Part shown: positions 8,074 to 16,999 of the stretch, one piece after another
Layout: every line of letters starts with the position of its first letter
Numbering within the stretch: position 1 is the stretch's first letter
Assembly: GCA_029861955.1 (NCBI GenBank)
Contig: JAOTYK010000001.1
Location: forward strand, 207,260-271,259
DNA from: Acidobacteriota bacterium
Lineage (GTDB): Bacteria; Acidobacteriota; Polarisedimenticolia; Polarisedimenticolales; Polarisedimenticolaceae
DNA: 64,000 nucleotides
Reading direction: 5' to 3'
The notes under the pieces: generated by a model
Database searches by the model: none
What the model was told of the DNA's origin: nothing
What the model saw: the letters and a program-made list of their open reading frames with translations, nothing else
Made by a program: the position numbers and the translations under genes

Positions 8074-9777
8074 CTAATAGGTTTCGGTCGTCGTTTTCTC
8101 CCGTTCATGCTGGCTGTTGTTTCGATCGCTGTCAAGCTGCCGAAGGTGGCGTTTCAGGGAGGCGATATCCCGCTCGATCTTCGCGACGGTCGGGTCGTCG
8201 CCGCTCTCTCGGGCGTCAACCAGCGCCCCCTGGAGATGCTTCAGTTCCGACTCCAGGGCCATGGATTGTTCCCTGATTTCCAGGGATCTCTGGAGTCGTT
8301 GTGCGTCGTGGCGGAGCTTCATCTGCTCGATCTCCGCCTGTTGTTCCATCTCTCGGATCCGAAGGGCATCCAGGGACTGGCGCTCCAGGTCCAGCTCCGA
8401 TTCGCGGAGTTCCCGTTCCAGTTGCCGGGCCCGCTCCTGATCTTCGTTGATGTGGGCCTGTTCCAGTTCCAGGGATAACTGCCGGACGTGATCGGACATC
8501 TGGCCGCGACGTTGCTCGTGCTCCAGTTCCATCTTCTGGATCCGTACACGATTATCCGCCTCGTGCTGGAGCATGGCGATCTCGCGAGCCAGCATTTCCG
8601 CGTGCTCGGCCTCGCCCTCTTCCGTCAGGCGATGCTGATCGGAGCGGAGTCGATCCAACTCGTAACGGATCTCGGACTCGTGGTACTGGGCCCGGATTTG
8701 CTCCTGCTTCTGTTGGAGTTCTCGCACCTGTCGTTCCAGCGCCAGCTGCTGTTGGTGGAGTTCCTTCAGCTGGATCATCTGGTCCTTACGGACCTTCTCG
8801 TCGTCGTCGCCAAGATCGGCCCACGTGGGTAACACCAGAAGGAGTGACGCGAGCACCAATACAGGAAGCAGCCAGTGGACACGTTGGGAACGATCGGCGG
8901 GTTTGAGGATCATCGTCAGTCTCTCCTTGATCTGTCCCGTCCCGCTGGCGCCGGTGGCCAACGAGGGAAGACGGGCAGGTGGGGTGTTGAGAAATTGCAG
9001 CGTCTTGATCAGGGCGTCGGCATACGGACGTCGAGTCTGCGGGAGGCGGGCCAGGACCCAGGCATCGCAGGCCTGTTCCTCCGCCTGTCGTAGCTGTCGA
9101 CGGAACAGCGCGGTCAACGGGTTCCACCAACAAAGCACGACGATCAGGATCTCCAGGGGGCGGCCCCAGGGATCTCGACGTGCGTAATGGGCCAGCTCGT
9201 GCAACAGGATCGCGTCACACTCGTCGTCGCTGAGGCTGGCAAGCAGCATCTGCGGTAGATAGAGACGGACCCCGGCGGGGCTCCACCAGAGGAAGGGCGA
9301 GACGACGGCGTCCAGGACGAAGACCGGCGGTGTTCGCTTGAGGCCGACCCGTCGGCCGAGCCGGGTGACGCGCTCTTGCAATGCGGATGAGGCGGGTCGT
9401 GCCTTTCGCAGCATGTGGACGCAGCCGACGATCCGAACGGCGAAGTAGGCCGCCACCAGCGCCGAGGTCGCAAGCCAGAATTGCATCAGTCGTTGGGTCC
9501 AGGAGAAGGGGGCCGGTGCCGGCGAAGCCTCGATCGTCGGAGCTCGATCCAGCGGGGTGGCGATCATCGCAACCTGTTCGACCACCGGCTCTGTCGTCCA
9601 GCGGGGGAGGGTCGGCAGTTCCCACAGCGGCGGCGCGATCAACTTGACCAGCACCAACCACCAGAGAAGATGCATCGCCGCCGGTCGGATCTGCAGACGA
9701 CGTCCCGACCACAACAGCAGGCCCATCACCCCGGCGATCACGCCGTTGAACAGAGCGATCCACAACAGTGTGTTCAT
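8074..9777 (-). CDS. BlaR1/M56-family metallopeptidase with long coiled-coil C-terminus
   Basis: 567 residues. TM helices near the N-terminus surround a cytoplasmic M56 protease domain with the zinc motif HELAH and the downstream EEQACDAWV glutamate. A further TM ([16 protein letters not shown]) precedes about 230 residues of Glu/Gln/Arg/Leu-rich coiled coil ([13 protein letters not shown] and similar). BlaR1 and MecR1 carry a penicillin-binding sensor at this position; here it is replaced by the coiled coil, so beta-lactam sensing is not supported. The gene overlaps its BlaI-like regulator by 4 bases (ATGA). A likely role is signal-triggered proteolysis of the repressor in response to an envelope cue. 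Confidence 0.88.
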   Translation of the reverse strand: MNTLLWIALFNGVIAGVMGLLLWSGRRLQIRPAAMHLLWWLVLVKLIAPPLWELPTLPRWTTEPVVEQVAMIATPLDRAPTIEASPAPAPFSWTQRLMQFWLATSALVAAYFAVRIVGCVHMLRKARPASSALQERVTRLGRRVGLKRTPPVFVLDAVVSPFLWWSPAGVRLYLPQMLLASLSDDECDAILLHELAHYARRDPWGRPLEILIVVLCWWNPLTALFRRQLRQAEEQACDAWVLARLPQTRRPYADALIKTLQFLNTPPARLPSLATGASGTGQIKERLTMILKPADRSQRVHWLLPVLVLASLLLVLPTWADLGDDDEKVRKDQMIQLKELHQQQLALERQVRELQQKQEQIRAQYHESEIRYELDRLRSDQHRLTEEGEAEHAEMLAREIAMLQHEADNRVRIQKMELEHEQRRGQMSDHVRQLSLELEQAHINEDQERARQLERELRESELDLERQSLDALRIREMEQQAEIEQMKLRHDAQRLQRSLEIREQSMALESELKHLQGALVDARESGDDPTVAKIERDIASLKRHLRQLDSDRNNSQHEREKTTTETY

Positions 9778-10169
9778 GGAACCTCCTCCTCGGCCCGGGA
9801 CAACTCCTCGACGAGTTGTTGGAGGGACGCCAGCTCGTCCGACGAGAGACGGCGGTCCGTGACCAGTTGAGTGAGGAGGGGGGAGATGGAGCCATCGCAG
9901 AGCTGCTCGGCGGTCTCTCGAAGACGTTGTCCGATCAACGCCCGTCGATCGACGATGGCCTCGAAGCGATGGGTCCGACCGCTCTTCTCGCGACGGACGA
10001 ACGCCTTGCCTTCCAGTCGTTCCAGCAGCTTCTGAATCGTCGCGTAGTGGCTGACACCGCCACCGGGGTAGAGCCGATCGGTCAGCTGGCGGATGGTCGA
10101 GACGCCGTCAGACCAGAGACTCTTGAGGATCGCCAGTTCGGCGTCGGTGGCCCGTGGATGATGGCTCAT
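9774..10169 (-). CDS. BlaI/MecI/CopY-family repressor
   Basis: 131 residues. The winged-helix signature is clear: ATDAELAILKSLWSDG, then VSHYATIQKLLERLEGKAFVRREKSGRTHRF. The C-terminal dimerisation helices (ISPLLTQLVTDRRLSSDELASLQQLVEEL) are where BlaR1-type proteases usually cut. ATG at 10169 is preferred over TTG 10172 because GGGAG lies at good spacing. It sits first in the operon with the BlaR1-like protease, under two operators. Confidence 0.92.
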   Translation of the reverse strand: MSHHPRATDAELAILKSLWSDGVSTIRQLTDRLYPGGGVSHYATIQKLLERLEGKAFVRREKSGRTHRFEAIVDRRALIGQRLRETAEQLCDGSISPLLTQLVTDRRLSSDELASLQQLVEELSRAEEEVP

Positions 10170-10183
10170 CAAACACTCCCATA

Positions 10184-10230
10184 TCAGACAAGGTGTCTGA
10201 GAGTGTAAGACGAGCTGTCTGAGTTGTCAA
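10184..10230 (-). promoter_or_regulatory. blaI promoter with two tandem operators
   Basis: On the minus strand, TTGACA (10225-10230) and TACACT (10202-10207) are 17 bases apart. Operator 1 at 10184-10200 is a perfect palindrome, TCAGACA-AGG-TGTCTGA. Operator 2 at 10206-10222 is a close copy (TAAGACG-AGC-TGTCTGA) filling the spacer. Their centres are 22 bp apart, about two helical turns, so two dimers could sit on the same face. BlaI-family repressors typically bind such paired dyads. Confidence 0.8.
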
Positions 10231-11772
10231 CTACGAGCAGGTCGGGATGGTGATCTGCTGACCGACCCGGATCACGTAGCGCGGAGCCCGGATCCGATTC
10301 ACATCGGCTAACTCCCTCAGCGAAACGCACTTATGGCGGGACGCGATCTTGCCGAGCGTATCCCCACGACGGATCGTGTAGGGGATCATCTCGGGTGACT
10401 CGGGGTAGTTGGCCTCGTACAGAGTGCCGGCCCGGGCCATCAGTTCGTCGTTGCCGGTGCAGCGCTCTTCATAGACCGGGATCAGGCCTGCCGGCAGGGC
10501 GATCGAGCTACCGGCCTCCTTGCGTTTCGAGGGTTCCCAGCGAGGGTTGAGGTTTCGCAGGGTGCGGAACCAGCCGTCGGACTGTCCGACCTGGCCGAGG
10601 CAGATCGTCAACTCGCCCATGGAGATCGGTGACGGGAGTTCGAAGGCGACCCGTCGCACGTCCATATCGGGGAACTCCAGGCCGTACTCGTCGGGGTGCA
10701 GGAACAGCCAGGCGGCGGCCAGGATCCTCGGCACGTAGTCTCGAGTCTCTCTTGGAAGCGAGTAATAGACACGGCTGTCCCACAGGCTTGCACCGGCATG
10801 CCGTCGATGGAGGCGCAGCATGCGCGTCTCGCCACCGTTGTAGGCGGCCAGGGCCTTCTCCAGGTCGTCATCCAGCTCGTCGAATCGGTCATTGAGATAG
10901 GCCACATTGGCCCGGGTCGCCAATTTGGGGTCCAGGCGGGTGTCAAATTTCCCATCACTCTTTAGACCGTACTTGAGGCCCGTATAGCGAGTGAACTGCA
11001 GGGGGCCCGCAGCACCGGCGCGAGAATAGGAGTGAACCTTGCCACCGGTCTCTGTGGCGATCATGGCAAACAGCAGCGCCTCCGGTAGGCCCGCAGCTTC
11101 ATAGACCGGTGCCATCTCTTCCTGGAGAAAACGATAGTTGAAATACGAGTCCATCAGCAGCGGACGCATCCAGGTCAACCAGTCATCCAGAGCGGCCCTG
11201 ACCGGCGTGTTCAGCTCGATCAGGTCTCGCAGGTCGGTGCCCTTCAACAGAGAGACCGACGATTCCAGCTGGGGTATGGCGACGAGGAACGGGGACTCGG
11301 TGCCGGGCTCTTCCAGCATCTCTTCCTGGGCCGCAGCCTCTTCGAGGGTGTCGATATGGTACGACTGCTGTTTGATGGCCTGGGTCTGTTCCGCAAGCAG
11401 GTCGTCAAATGTCGCAATGAAGCGCAGAAGGTCGCAGCCTTCCATCGCCGCACAATCGGACGCCGCGCTCTGGAGCAAACGGGTGCCTTCAAACAGCGAC
11501 TGCTCTCCGCTGATCTCGTCGCCCTCGGCGAGATAGCCGATGCCGACGCGATAGGCGGTGCGGCCCTGGTCCAGACGGAGGTAGATCGGTGACGGGTCCG
11601 GGAGTTCGACGACCGGCTCGACGGCACGCTCGACGACAGGCTCCGAGGCGGGCGCGGCCTGCGGGGTCAGCTCGACCTGGCTAGTCGGGGCGCAGCCCGC
11701 CAGCAGGGTCAGGAGGAGGATGGCGGCACCCACGGTCGACGGAATCAAGCCTCGTTTCGCGGAAAATCCCAT
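10231..11772 (-). CDS. MltD-like lytic transglycosylase lipoprotein with LysM
   Basis: 513 residues. Lipobox LLAGC with Cys at about residue 27, so membrane-anchored. After a helical region comes an SLT domain: ALLFAMIATETGGKVHSYSRAGAAGPLQF (catalytic Glu in ATETGG), AAYNGGETR and RETRDYVPRILAA. A single C-terminal LysM (YTIRRGDTLGKIASRHK ... VGQQITIP) binds peptidoglycan. This matches the MltD layout but with one LysM. Its neighbours, the BlaR1-like signalling pair, also concern the envelope, although the BlaI promoter points away from this gene. Confidence 0.9.
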   Translation of the reverse strand: MGFSAKRGLIPSTVGAAILLLTLLAGCAPTSQVELTPQAAPASEPVVERAVEPVVELPDPSPIYLRLDQGRTAYRVGIGYLAEGDEISGEQSLFEGTRLLQSAASDCAAMEGCDLLRFIATFDDLLAEQTQAIKQQSYHIDTLEEAAAQEEMLEEPGTESPFLVAIPQLESSVSLLKGTDLRDLIELNTPVRAALDDWLTWMRPLLMDSYFNYRFLQEEMAPVYEAAGLPEALLFAMIATETGGKVHSYSRAGAAGPLQFTRYTGLKYGLKSDGKFDTRLDPKLATRANVAYLNDRFDELDDDLEKALAAYNGGETRMLRLHRRHAGASLWDSRVYYSLPRETRDYVPRILAAAWLFLHPDEYGLEFPDMDVRRVAFELPSPISMGELTICLGQVGQSDGWFRTLRNLNPRWEPSKRKEAGSSIALPAGLIPVYEERCTGNDELMARAGTLYEANYPESPEMIPYTIRRGDTLGKIASRHKCVSLRELADVNRIRAPRYVIRVGQQITIPTCS

Positions 11773-11857
11773 GAACCGTCAACCCCCTTCACCATTTAAA
11801 CGCCCCGACCGTTCCAATATGAGCCGCGAGGGTGGGGGACGCAAACGCCGGGGAGAA

Positions 11858-13768
11858 TCAGTTCTGAGACGACGCCGCAGCCTCCAACTCCAGGACGAGC
11901 TGGGGAAGGTATTCGAGCGATTCCGGGCGACCCGGGGCCAGGGCGATCGCCTCGCGGATCCGTTCCGCCGCCAGCGCCGGCCGGCCGGTCGCCTGATAGG
12001 CCAGGCCCAACTCGACATGGATATCCGGGTCCCGGGGAGTCAACGCGCTGGCCGCTTCCAGCTCAACGATCGCTTCCTCTCCACGCCCCAGCCGACGCAG
12101 CAGGCCACCCAGGTTGTAACGGGCCTCGACTCGATCGGGTTCCTCATCGATACAGCCTCGGAACACGGAGATCGCCTCATCGGTTTCGGCCCCCTGCACC
12201 AGCATCGAGCCGAACTGCAGCCGCTCCTGCCAGGTCGCCGCGTCGTGTTCGATCTGTTGGCGTCGTGTCGCGATGGCACCGAAGAGATCCTGACGTCCCG
12301 CCTGATAGTCGAAGAGGTTGCGATAGAGCTGGGAGCGATCCGGGTGCTGCTGAATGGTGCGACGGATCGTCGCCAGCGCCTGATCGTCCCGTCCCTGAAG
12401 CAGGTAGCCCCATGCCACACCCAGCTCCACCTCGACGGTGGGCAGCAGTCCGTAGGTCTGAGCCAGTCGGAAGTGGCGGAAAGATCTGGCGGCGGCTCGG
12501 TCGTGGGACGCGGTGTAGACACGACCGGCGGCAACACCCGACAACACATCGGCGCGAGTCGCCTCGGTCTGGTTGAGATGGTAACGACCCCACGCACGAT
12601 GCCACTGGGCGAAGCCGCTGTGGGCCGTGAAGGCCAGCCACAGGATCCCGACGACCAGCAGGACGACGCCCGCGGCACCCAGCTTGCCGCCGGACTTCAG
12701 CGTGAGGTTCTGCAGCCGACTCTGTTTTCCGAAGAGGGTCTGCCAGACCCGTAGCGCAAGAAACGCCGTCATTACCCCGAGCGCCACCGACATCAACAGC
12801 GGCGGCCCATCGTAGAGGCCGCGATAGGCGAGGATTGAGCCCAACGCGATGGCCGCGAGGATCCCCTCCGCCTTCCACGAGAGGGGATAGCGTCGGGGCC
12901 CCGTGTCGGTGGGGGAGCGCCGGAACCATGCCGGGCGCGTAAAGCCGAACGACAACGCGCCCTTCGGACAGACGCTGACGCAGTCGGTGCACTTCATGCA
13001 GCCGGGGTCGACCACCGTGCCGAAACGCCGGACCTCATCGTGAACCAGGACGTTGGACGTGCAGGTCGCCGTGCAATGCCCGCACTGCTCGCAGTCGTCG
13101 TTGACCACGATCCGTCCGGGAGAGAGTCCATCCATCAGCCCGAAGAAGCCCCCGTAGGGACAGGCGTAGGTGCAGAAGCCCTTGGCACCCAGTAGGTAGA
13201 CCACCAGGAACCCGCAGGTTAGAAATGTCAGGACGATGAACAGCGGGCCGGGGAACGTATCCCAGAAGCCCGAGGTCGTCAGTTGGTTCGTGAAGCCGGG
13301 GAACGCAGGCGCATCGGTCATCAGCCAACGCTTGGCCGTCGGCCAGACGAACATGTAGAGCGCCAGCCCCAGCGGGAACCAGACCATCAGTCGAGATCGG
13401 AAGGGGCGCGGTTTGACCCCCAGCCGCTTCATCATCCAGCCGCAGAGATCCTGCAGCGCAACAAGATGACATCCCCATCCGCAGAAGAACCGTCCGAACA
13501 CGGCGGTCAACAGCAGTGCCACCACGAAGAACAGGAAGCCCGCGTTCAGCTCGCCCAGCTCCAGCGTATACATCGATTCCGAGGGCTCGACCGGAGAGAT
13601 GGTCTCGCCACGGCTCATGAAGTGGGCGATGTGAGCTGCGGCGATCAGGTGGACCAGGATCAGGACGGCGGCACGCCACCGACCCCGCCGGGACTTCCGG
13701 ATGGCCTTCGCAACAGGAAGGGCCGGATGACCCGGCCCTTCCTTCTTCTTACGCTTTTTCGATGACAC
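11858..13768 (-). CDS. CcoG/NapH-like polyferredoxin membrane protein fused to TPR domain
   Basis: 636 residues. TM helices in the first 220 residues include the CGWGCHLVALQDLCG and CTYACPYGGFFG motifs that resemble NapH/CcoG/RdxA membrane ferredoxins. Two 4Fe-4S clusters follow (CEQCGHCTATC and CMKCTDCVSVCPKG). After three further TM segments, the C-terminal third is TPR-like (AISVFRGCIDEEPDRVEARYNLGGLL; DPDIHVELGLAYQATGRPALA). Proteins of this class move electrons across or at the membrane, for example in copper delivery or respiration; the partner is unknown. The start is GTG at 13768, 12 bases after the preceding stop, with no strong ribosome site. Confidence 0.85.
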   Translation of the reverse strand: MSSKKRKKKEGPGHPALPVAKAIRKSRRGRWRAAVLILVHLIAAAHIAHFMSRGETISPVEPSESMYTLELGELNAGFLFFVVALLLTAVFGRFFCGWGCHLVALQDLCGWMMKRLGVKPRPFRSRLMVWFPLGLALYMFVWPTAKRWLMTDAPAFPGFTNQLTTSGFWDTFPGPLFIVLTFLTCGFLVVYLLGAKGFCTYACPYGGFFGLMDGLSPGRIVVNDDCEQCGHCTATCTSNVLVHDEVRRFGTVVDPGCMKCTDCVSVCPKGALSFGFTRPAWFRRSPTDTGPRRYPLSWKAEGILAAIALGSILAYRGLYDGPPLLMSVALGVMTAFLALRVWQTLFGKQSRLQNLTLKSGGKLGAAGVVLLVVGILWLAFTAHSGFAQWHRAWGRYHLNQTEATRADVLSGVAAGRVYTASHDRAAARSFRHFRLAQTYGLLPTVEVELGVAWGYLLQGRDDQALATIRRTIQQHPDRSQLYRNLFDYQAGRQDLFGAIATRRQQIEHDAATWQERLQFGSMLVQGAETDEAISVFRGCIDEEPDRVEARYNLGGLLRRLGRGEEAIVELEAASALTPRDPDIHVELGLAYQATGRPALAAERIREAIALAPGRPESLEYLPQLVLELEAAASSQN

Positions 13769-13780
13769 GTTCGTGGTGTC

Positions 13781-15841
13781 TTACGGACAGCTCGACACCG
13801 AGCGGCCACTGCCCTGAGAATCGGAGCCCGTCGGACCCTCACCGATCGGACAGTCGTTGACCGCTCGTACCAGGTAGTTGAACAGCGCGCCGATATTCGG
13901 GTTCAACGTGTCCAGATAACTCGTGTCCGTCGGATCCGGCATCGTCACACAGGTCGCCGCAGAGAAACTGCCGGAGTCGGCACGGAGCAGGTCGTAGGTG
14001 ACCTGCGTTGCGCCTTCGGCCAATGGCGGGACCCAGGCGAGGGTCGTTCCCAGAACGATATCCTGGGTTGCCGACAGCATCTCGACTTCGCTGGGCGTCC
14101 CCCAGATGCTGTTGTCGTTATCGTCGCAATCGCATTCCGCCACACCGTCGCTGTCGCCATCGACGCCGTCGGCGCACAGCGCGTCCACACAGCAGTCGGC
14201 GTCGGCGCAGTCGAGGTCTCCGTCGCAGTCCTGGTCGAGGCCGTCACCACAGACGACCTCTACCGTCGGTGGCAGGCCACAATCCACAGCGCAGTTACAG
14301 GAGTTCTCGGTCACGTCACAGGTGTCGTCACCACAGCAGAACTGGACCGCGGTCGATCCACAGGTGTTGCCGTTACCGGTACAACGACCGTCGTTGCAAC
14401 CGATGGGCGTGTCGCCGTCGCCGTCGCCGCAGCAGTAGCGATTGCCGGGGTTGCCACTCTGGACGCCGTTACAGTCGCTGGCACAGGAGACGCAATCTTC
14501 GCCGATGCCCGGTTCGCAGATGTTGTCGCCACAGAATCCGACAATCGGACCGTCGATGATGCAATCGTTGGCGCAGTTCGCGCAGGTCTCGGCCGGATCG
14601 CAGATCCCGTCGTCATTACACGGATTGGGTGCCCAGGTCGAGGCGTTGAACTCACTGCCGACGCCCGGTAAGAAGGTGCCGATGGAGATCGGCTTGAAGC
14701 TGGGCGCCGCGTCGATCTCGAATGAGAAGCTGTAGGCCGTCCCCCAGCGGATCGCGTTGGCGTTGGGGTTGACGGCGAACATGTCGGTGGACCAGATCAC
14801 ACGACCGCCGACCTCGTCGTGGACACCCACCCAGTCCGTCAAGTCGTACGGCTCACCGCTGTGAGAGTCCACATCGTGGAACTGGATATTGGTGACCGTT
14901 CTTCCAGCCGGGACGTCGACCCAGAACGACTGGACCGCACGGTTGGACGACTGGTTGTAGACCATGTAGATGTACTCATGTCGGCCGCCACCGACGTCGA
15001 CGGTCGTTGCGGCGGCCGTGACGCGGCCATCGTCGGTGATGTTGAAATCGGTCGCCTTGACGCCCGTCGTGTAGTCGGCCCAGCCTTGCACAACGCCTTG
15101 CTCGCGGACGGTTTCTTTACCGGAAACGAAGCCGATGTTGTAGACGCCGTTGGAGCCGCTGACCGAGATCTCTCGGTAGGAGGTGTTGTTGTTGCCCTTT
15201 CCGGCGGCCGCGTCGTCGGGGGTGATGTACTGCCCCTCGACGAAGTAGATCGCGCCGGGGTTCATGGACGGATCCAGGTCGTCGTTGTGGACCTGGAGTC
15301 GCTTGAAGAGGACGTCGCCGGTGGTGCCGATGGTGGCCGAAGGGTAGGGGTAGTCCCCAGTGTGGGGATTGACCTCGGAGCGTGGCCCCAGGTTACTCTG
15401 CTGCCCGTTGAGGCCTGCGGTGTAGGGATCGGAGCAGCCGACACCCAGATGGGTTCCGTTGGTGCTCTGACAGCCGCCCTCGCAAAGATCCTCGGAGAGG
15501 GCGAAGAAGCCGTGCTTCAGCCAGCTCTGGCCGATCTGCTCCATCCGACCATCCTTGAGTCGGTACATGTTCTGCCCGATGACCGGGTGGCGGTTCTCGT
15601 TGGAGATCCAGTCCAGCCAGCACGTGCCGATGTTGCACGACGTGGTGCCGACGGAGAACGCCGTGATCCCGCCGCTGGTGCCGTAACGTTGAAGACCCTG
15701 AAGGTCGCCGACGATCACATCGGGAAACTCGCCCGGGTCGCACACGTTGGGTGTCTGCGCCATGAGGGGAAGCGTGATCCCCAGCAGGCAAATCGACAGG
15801 ACGGCAAACTTCGAGACAAAGGACGAGACGTTGGATTTCAT
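13781..15841 (-). CDS. Secreted Cys-rich protein with MopE-like metal-binding repeats
   Basis: 686 residues. ATG at 15841 is chosen because GGGAG precedes it and a signal peptide follows (FAVLSICLLGITLPLMAQ). The N-terminal half is a beta-rich domain of unknown fold. The middle is a string of Cys-rich motifs of the form CGDNICEPGIGEDCVSC, ending in a DQDCDGDLDCADADC segment like putative metal-binding (MopE-type) motifs. The C-terminus is a fibronectin-like module ending NYLVRAVNDCPIGEGPTGSDS. It is probably extracellular and disulfide-stabilised. The function is unknown. Confidence 0.8.
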   Translation of the reverse strand: MKSNVSSFVSKFAVLSICLLGITLPLMAQTPNVCDPGEFPDVIVGDLQGLQRYGTSGGITAFSVGTTSCNIGTCWLDWISNENRHPVIGQNMYRLKDGRMEQIGQSWLKHGFFALSEDLCEGGCQSTNGTHLGVGCSDPYTAGLNGQQSNLGPRSEVNPHTGDYPYPSATIGTTGDVLFKRLQVHNDDLDPSMNPGAIYFVEGQYITPDDAAAGKGNNNTSYREISVSGSNGVYNIGFVSGKETVREQGVVQGWADYTTGVKATDFNITDDGRVTAAATTVDVGGGRHEYIYMVYNQSSNRAVQSFWVDVPAGRTVTNIQFHDVDSHSGEPYDLTDWVGVHDEVGGRVIWSTDMFAVNPNANAIRWGTAYSFSFEIDAAPSFKPISIGTFLPGVGSEFNASTWAPNPCNDDGICDPAETCANCANDCIIDGPIVGFCGDNICEPGIGEDCVSCASDCNGVQSGNPGNRYCCGDGDGDTPIGCNDGRCTGNGNTCGSTAVQFCCGDDTCDVTENSCNCAVDCGLPPTVEVVCGDGLDQDCDGDLDCADADCCVDALCADGVDGDSDGVAECDCDDNDNSIWGTPSEVEMLSATQDIVLGTTLAWVPPLAEGATQVTYDLLRADSGSFSAATCVTMPDPTDTSYLDTLNPNIGALFNYLVRAVNDCPIGEGPTGSDSQGSGRSVSSCP

Positions 15842-16099
15842 GCGCTGCTCCCTGGGAGGTAGATCTGCTCCGATCGAAAATTTCCGGAGGAAAATCGATC
15901 TGCCCCTCATCCGGATGACCTTCTGAGCCCGGGCAACTATATACGCCGGGTCCAAAACCGACACAACCGGTCAAAACCCAGAAAAAGGAAAGAAGGCCAC
16001 TTATCTGGCACGGGCCGCACCGACGGGGCGATTCCCCCGTTGCAGGGGCTCGTGGGGAGGGGGTATATGTAGGCCGGAAGTCTTGCTGCTGGAGGGGTC

Positions 16100-16999
16100 A
16101 TGAAGGGCATGTCGAGGGTTCTTTGGGTCGTGATCGTCGGGTTTCTGGCGAGTCCGCTGTGGGCTTCATCCGGTGGTATCGGCGGGTTCTCGGGGAATCC
16201 GGTCAACGCCGCCTCCGGCGACAACTGCAACCAGTGCCACTCCGGTGGCATCGCCCCGACGGTCGTGATCGGCGGGCCGACGTCCGTCATGCCGGGGTCG
16301 ACGACGCGCTACATCCTGCAGATTTCCGGAGGCCAGGGCGGCCTGCTGGGGGCCGGCGGAGGACTCGATGTCTCGACCAACGACGGGACCCTCATCGCGT
16401 CGGATCCCGGGACCTACATCACCAACTTCCTTGGGGTGGACGATATCACTCACTCGGGTACGCGAGGTGTCGTCGGCGGCGTGGTCACGTTCAGCTTCGA
16501 TTGGCAGGCACCTGTGGCGCCGGGCACGTACACGATTTACGGCAGCGGCAACTCGGTCGACGGTGCGCAGGGCAACAACGGTGATTTAGCGACATCGACC
16601 ACAATCGATATCACCGTCCTGGGTGCCGCCAACGCACCGGGCGAGAGCTCCGGCCCCGCCCTGGCCCAGCTGCAGGTCGTCGACTACGACAAGGGCACCG
16701 GCGAGCTGGACCTGTCCTTCGACTCGGCCTGTGGCACCGACGACAACAATCTCTATTTCGGACCCCTCAGCCAGGTTTCGACGGCCGGTTACAGCGGGTC
16801 CACTTGCGATATCGGCACCGGGGGTTCGTTCAGTACGTTCAATCCCGGCGCCGGGTCGTTCTTCTTCTTCGTCGTCGGCGGCAACGGATCCGATGACGGA
16901 TCGTACGGCAAGGACAGCACCTTGACGGAGCGTGTTCCCTACGTGGGCAACGTCTGTGGCAACGTGCAGAGTCTGGATCCCGCCTGTGTGGACCCCTAG
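16100..16999 (+). CDS. Secreted choice-of-anchor V (Reeler-like) domain protein with single CxxCH
   Basis: 299 residues. Signal peptide ending in SPLWA, then FSGNPVN and the NCNQCHSGG motif, a single CxxCH that could bind heme c. A beta-sandwich follows (TVVIGGPTSVMPGSTTRYIL ... APVAPGTYTIYGSGNSVDGAQ), matching the choice-of-anchor V / Reeler-like pattern. The C-terminal 130 residues form a separate module ending FFFFVVGGNGSDDGSYGKDS that resembles the end of the preceding divergent gene product. It overlaps the convergent MBL gene by 4 bases (CTAG). Confidence 0.82.
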   Translation: MKGMSRVLWVVIVGFLASPLWASSGGIGGFSGNPVNAASGDNCNQCHSGGIAPTVVIGGPTSVMPGSTTRYILQISGGQGGLLGAGGGLDVSTNDGTLIASDPGTYITNFLGVDDITHSGTRGVVGGVVTFSFDWQAPVAPGTYTIYGSGNSVDGAQGNNGDLATSTTIDITVLGAANAPGESSGPALAQLQVVDYDKGTGELDLSFDSACGTDDNNLYFGPLSQVSTAGYSGSTCDIGTGGSFSTFNPGAGSFFFFVVGGNGSDDGSYGKDSTLTERVPYVGNVCGNVQSLDPACVDP

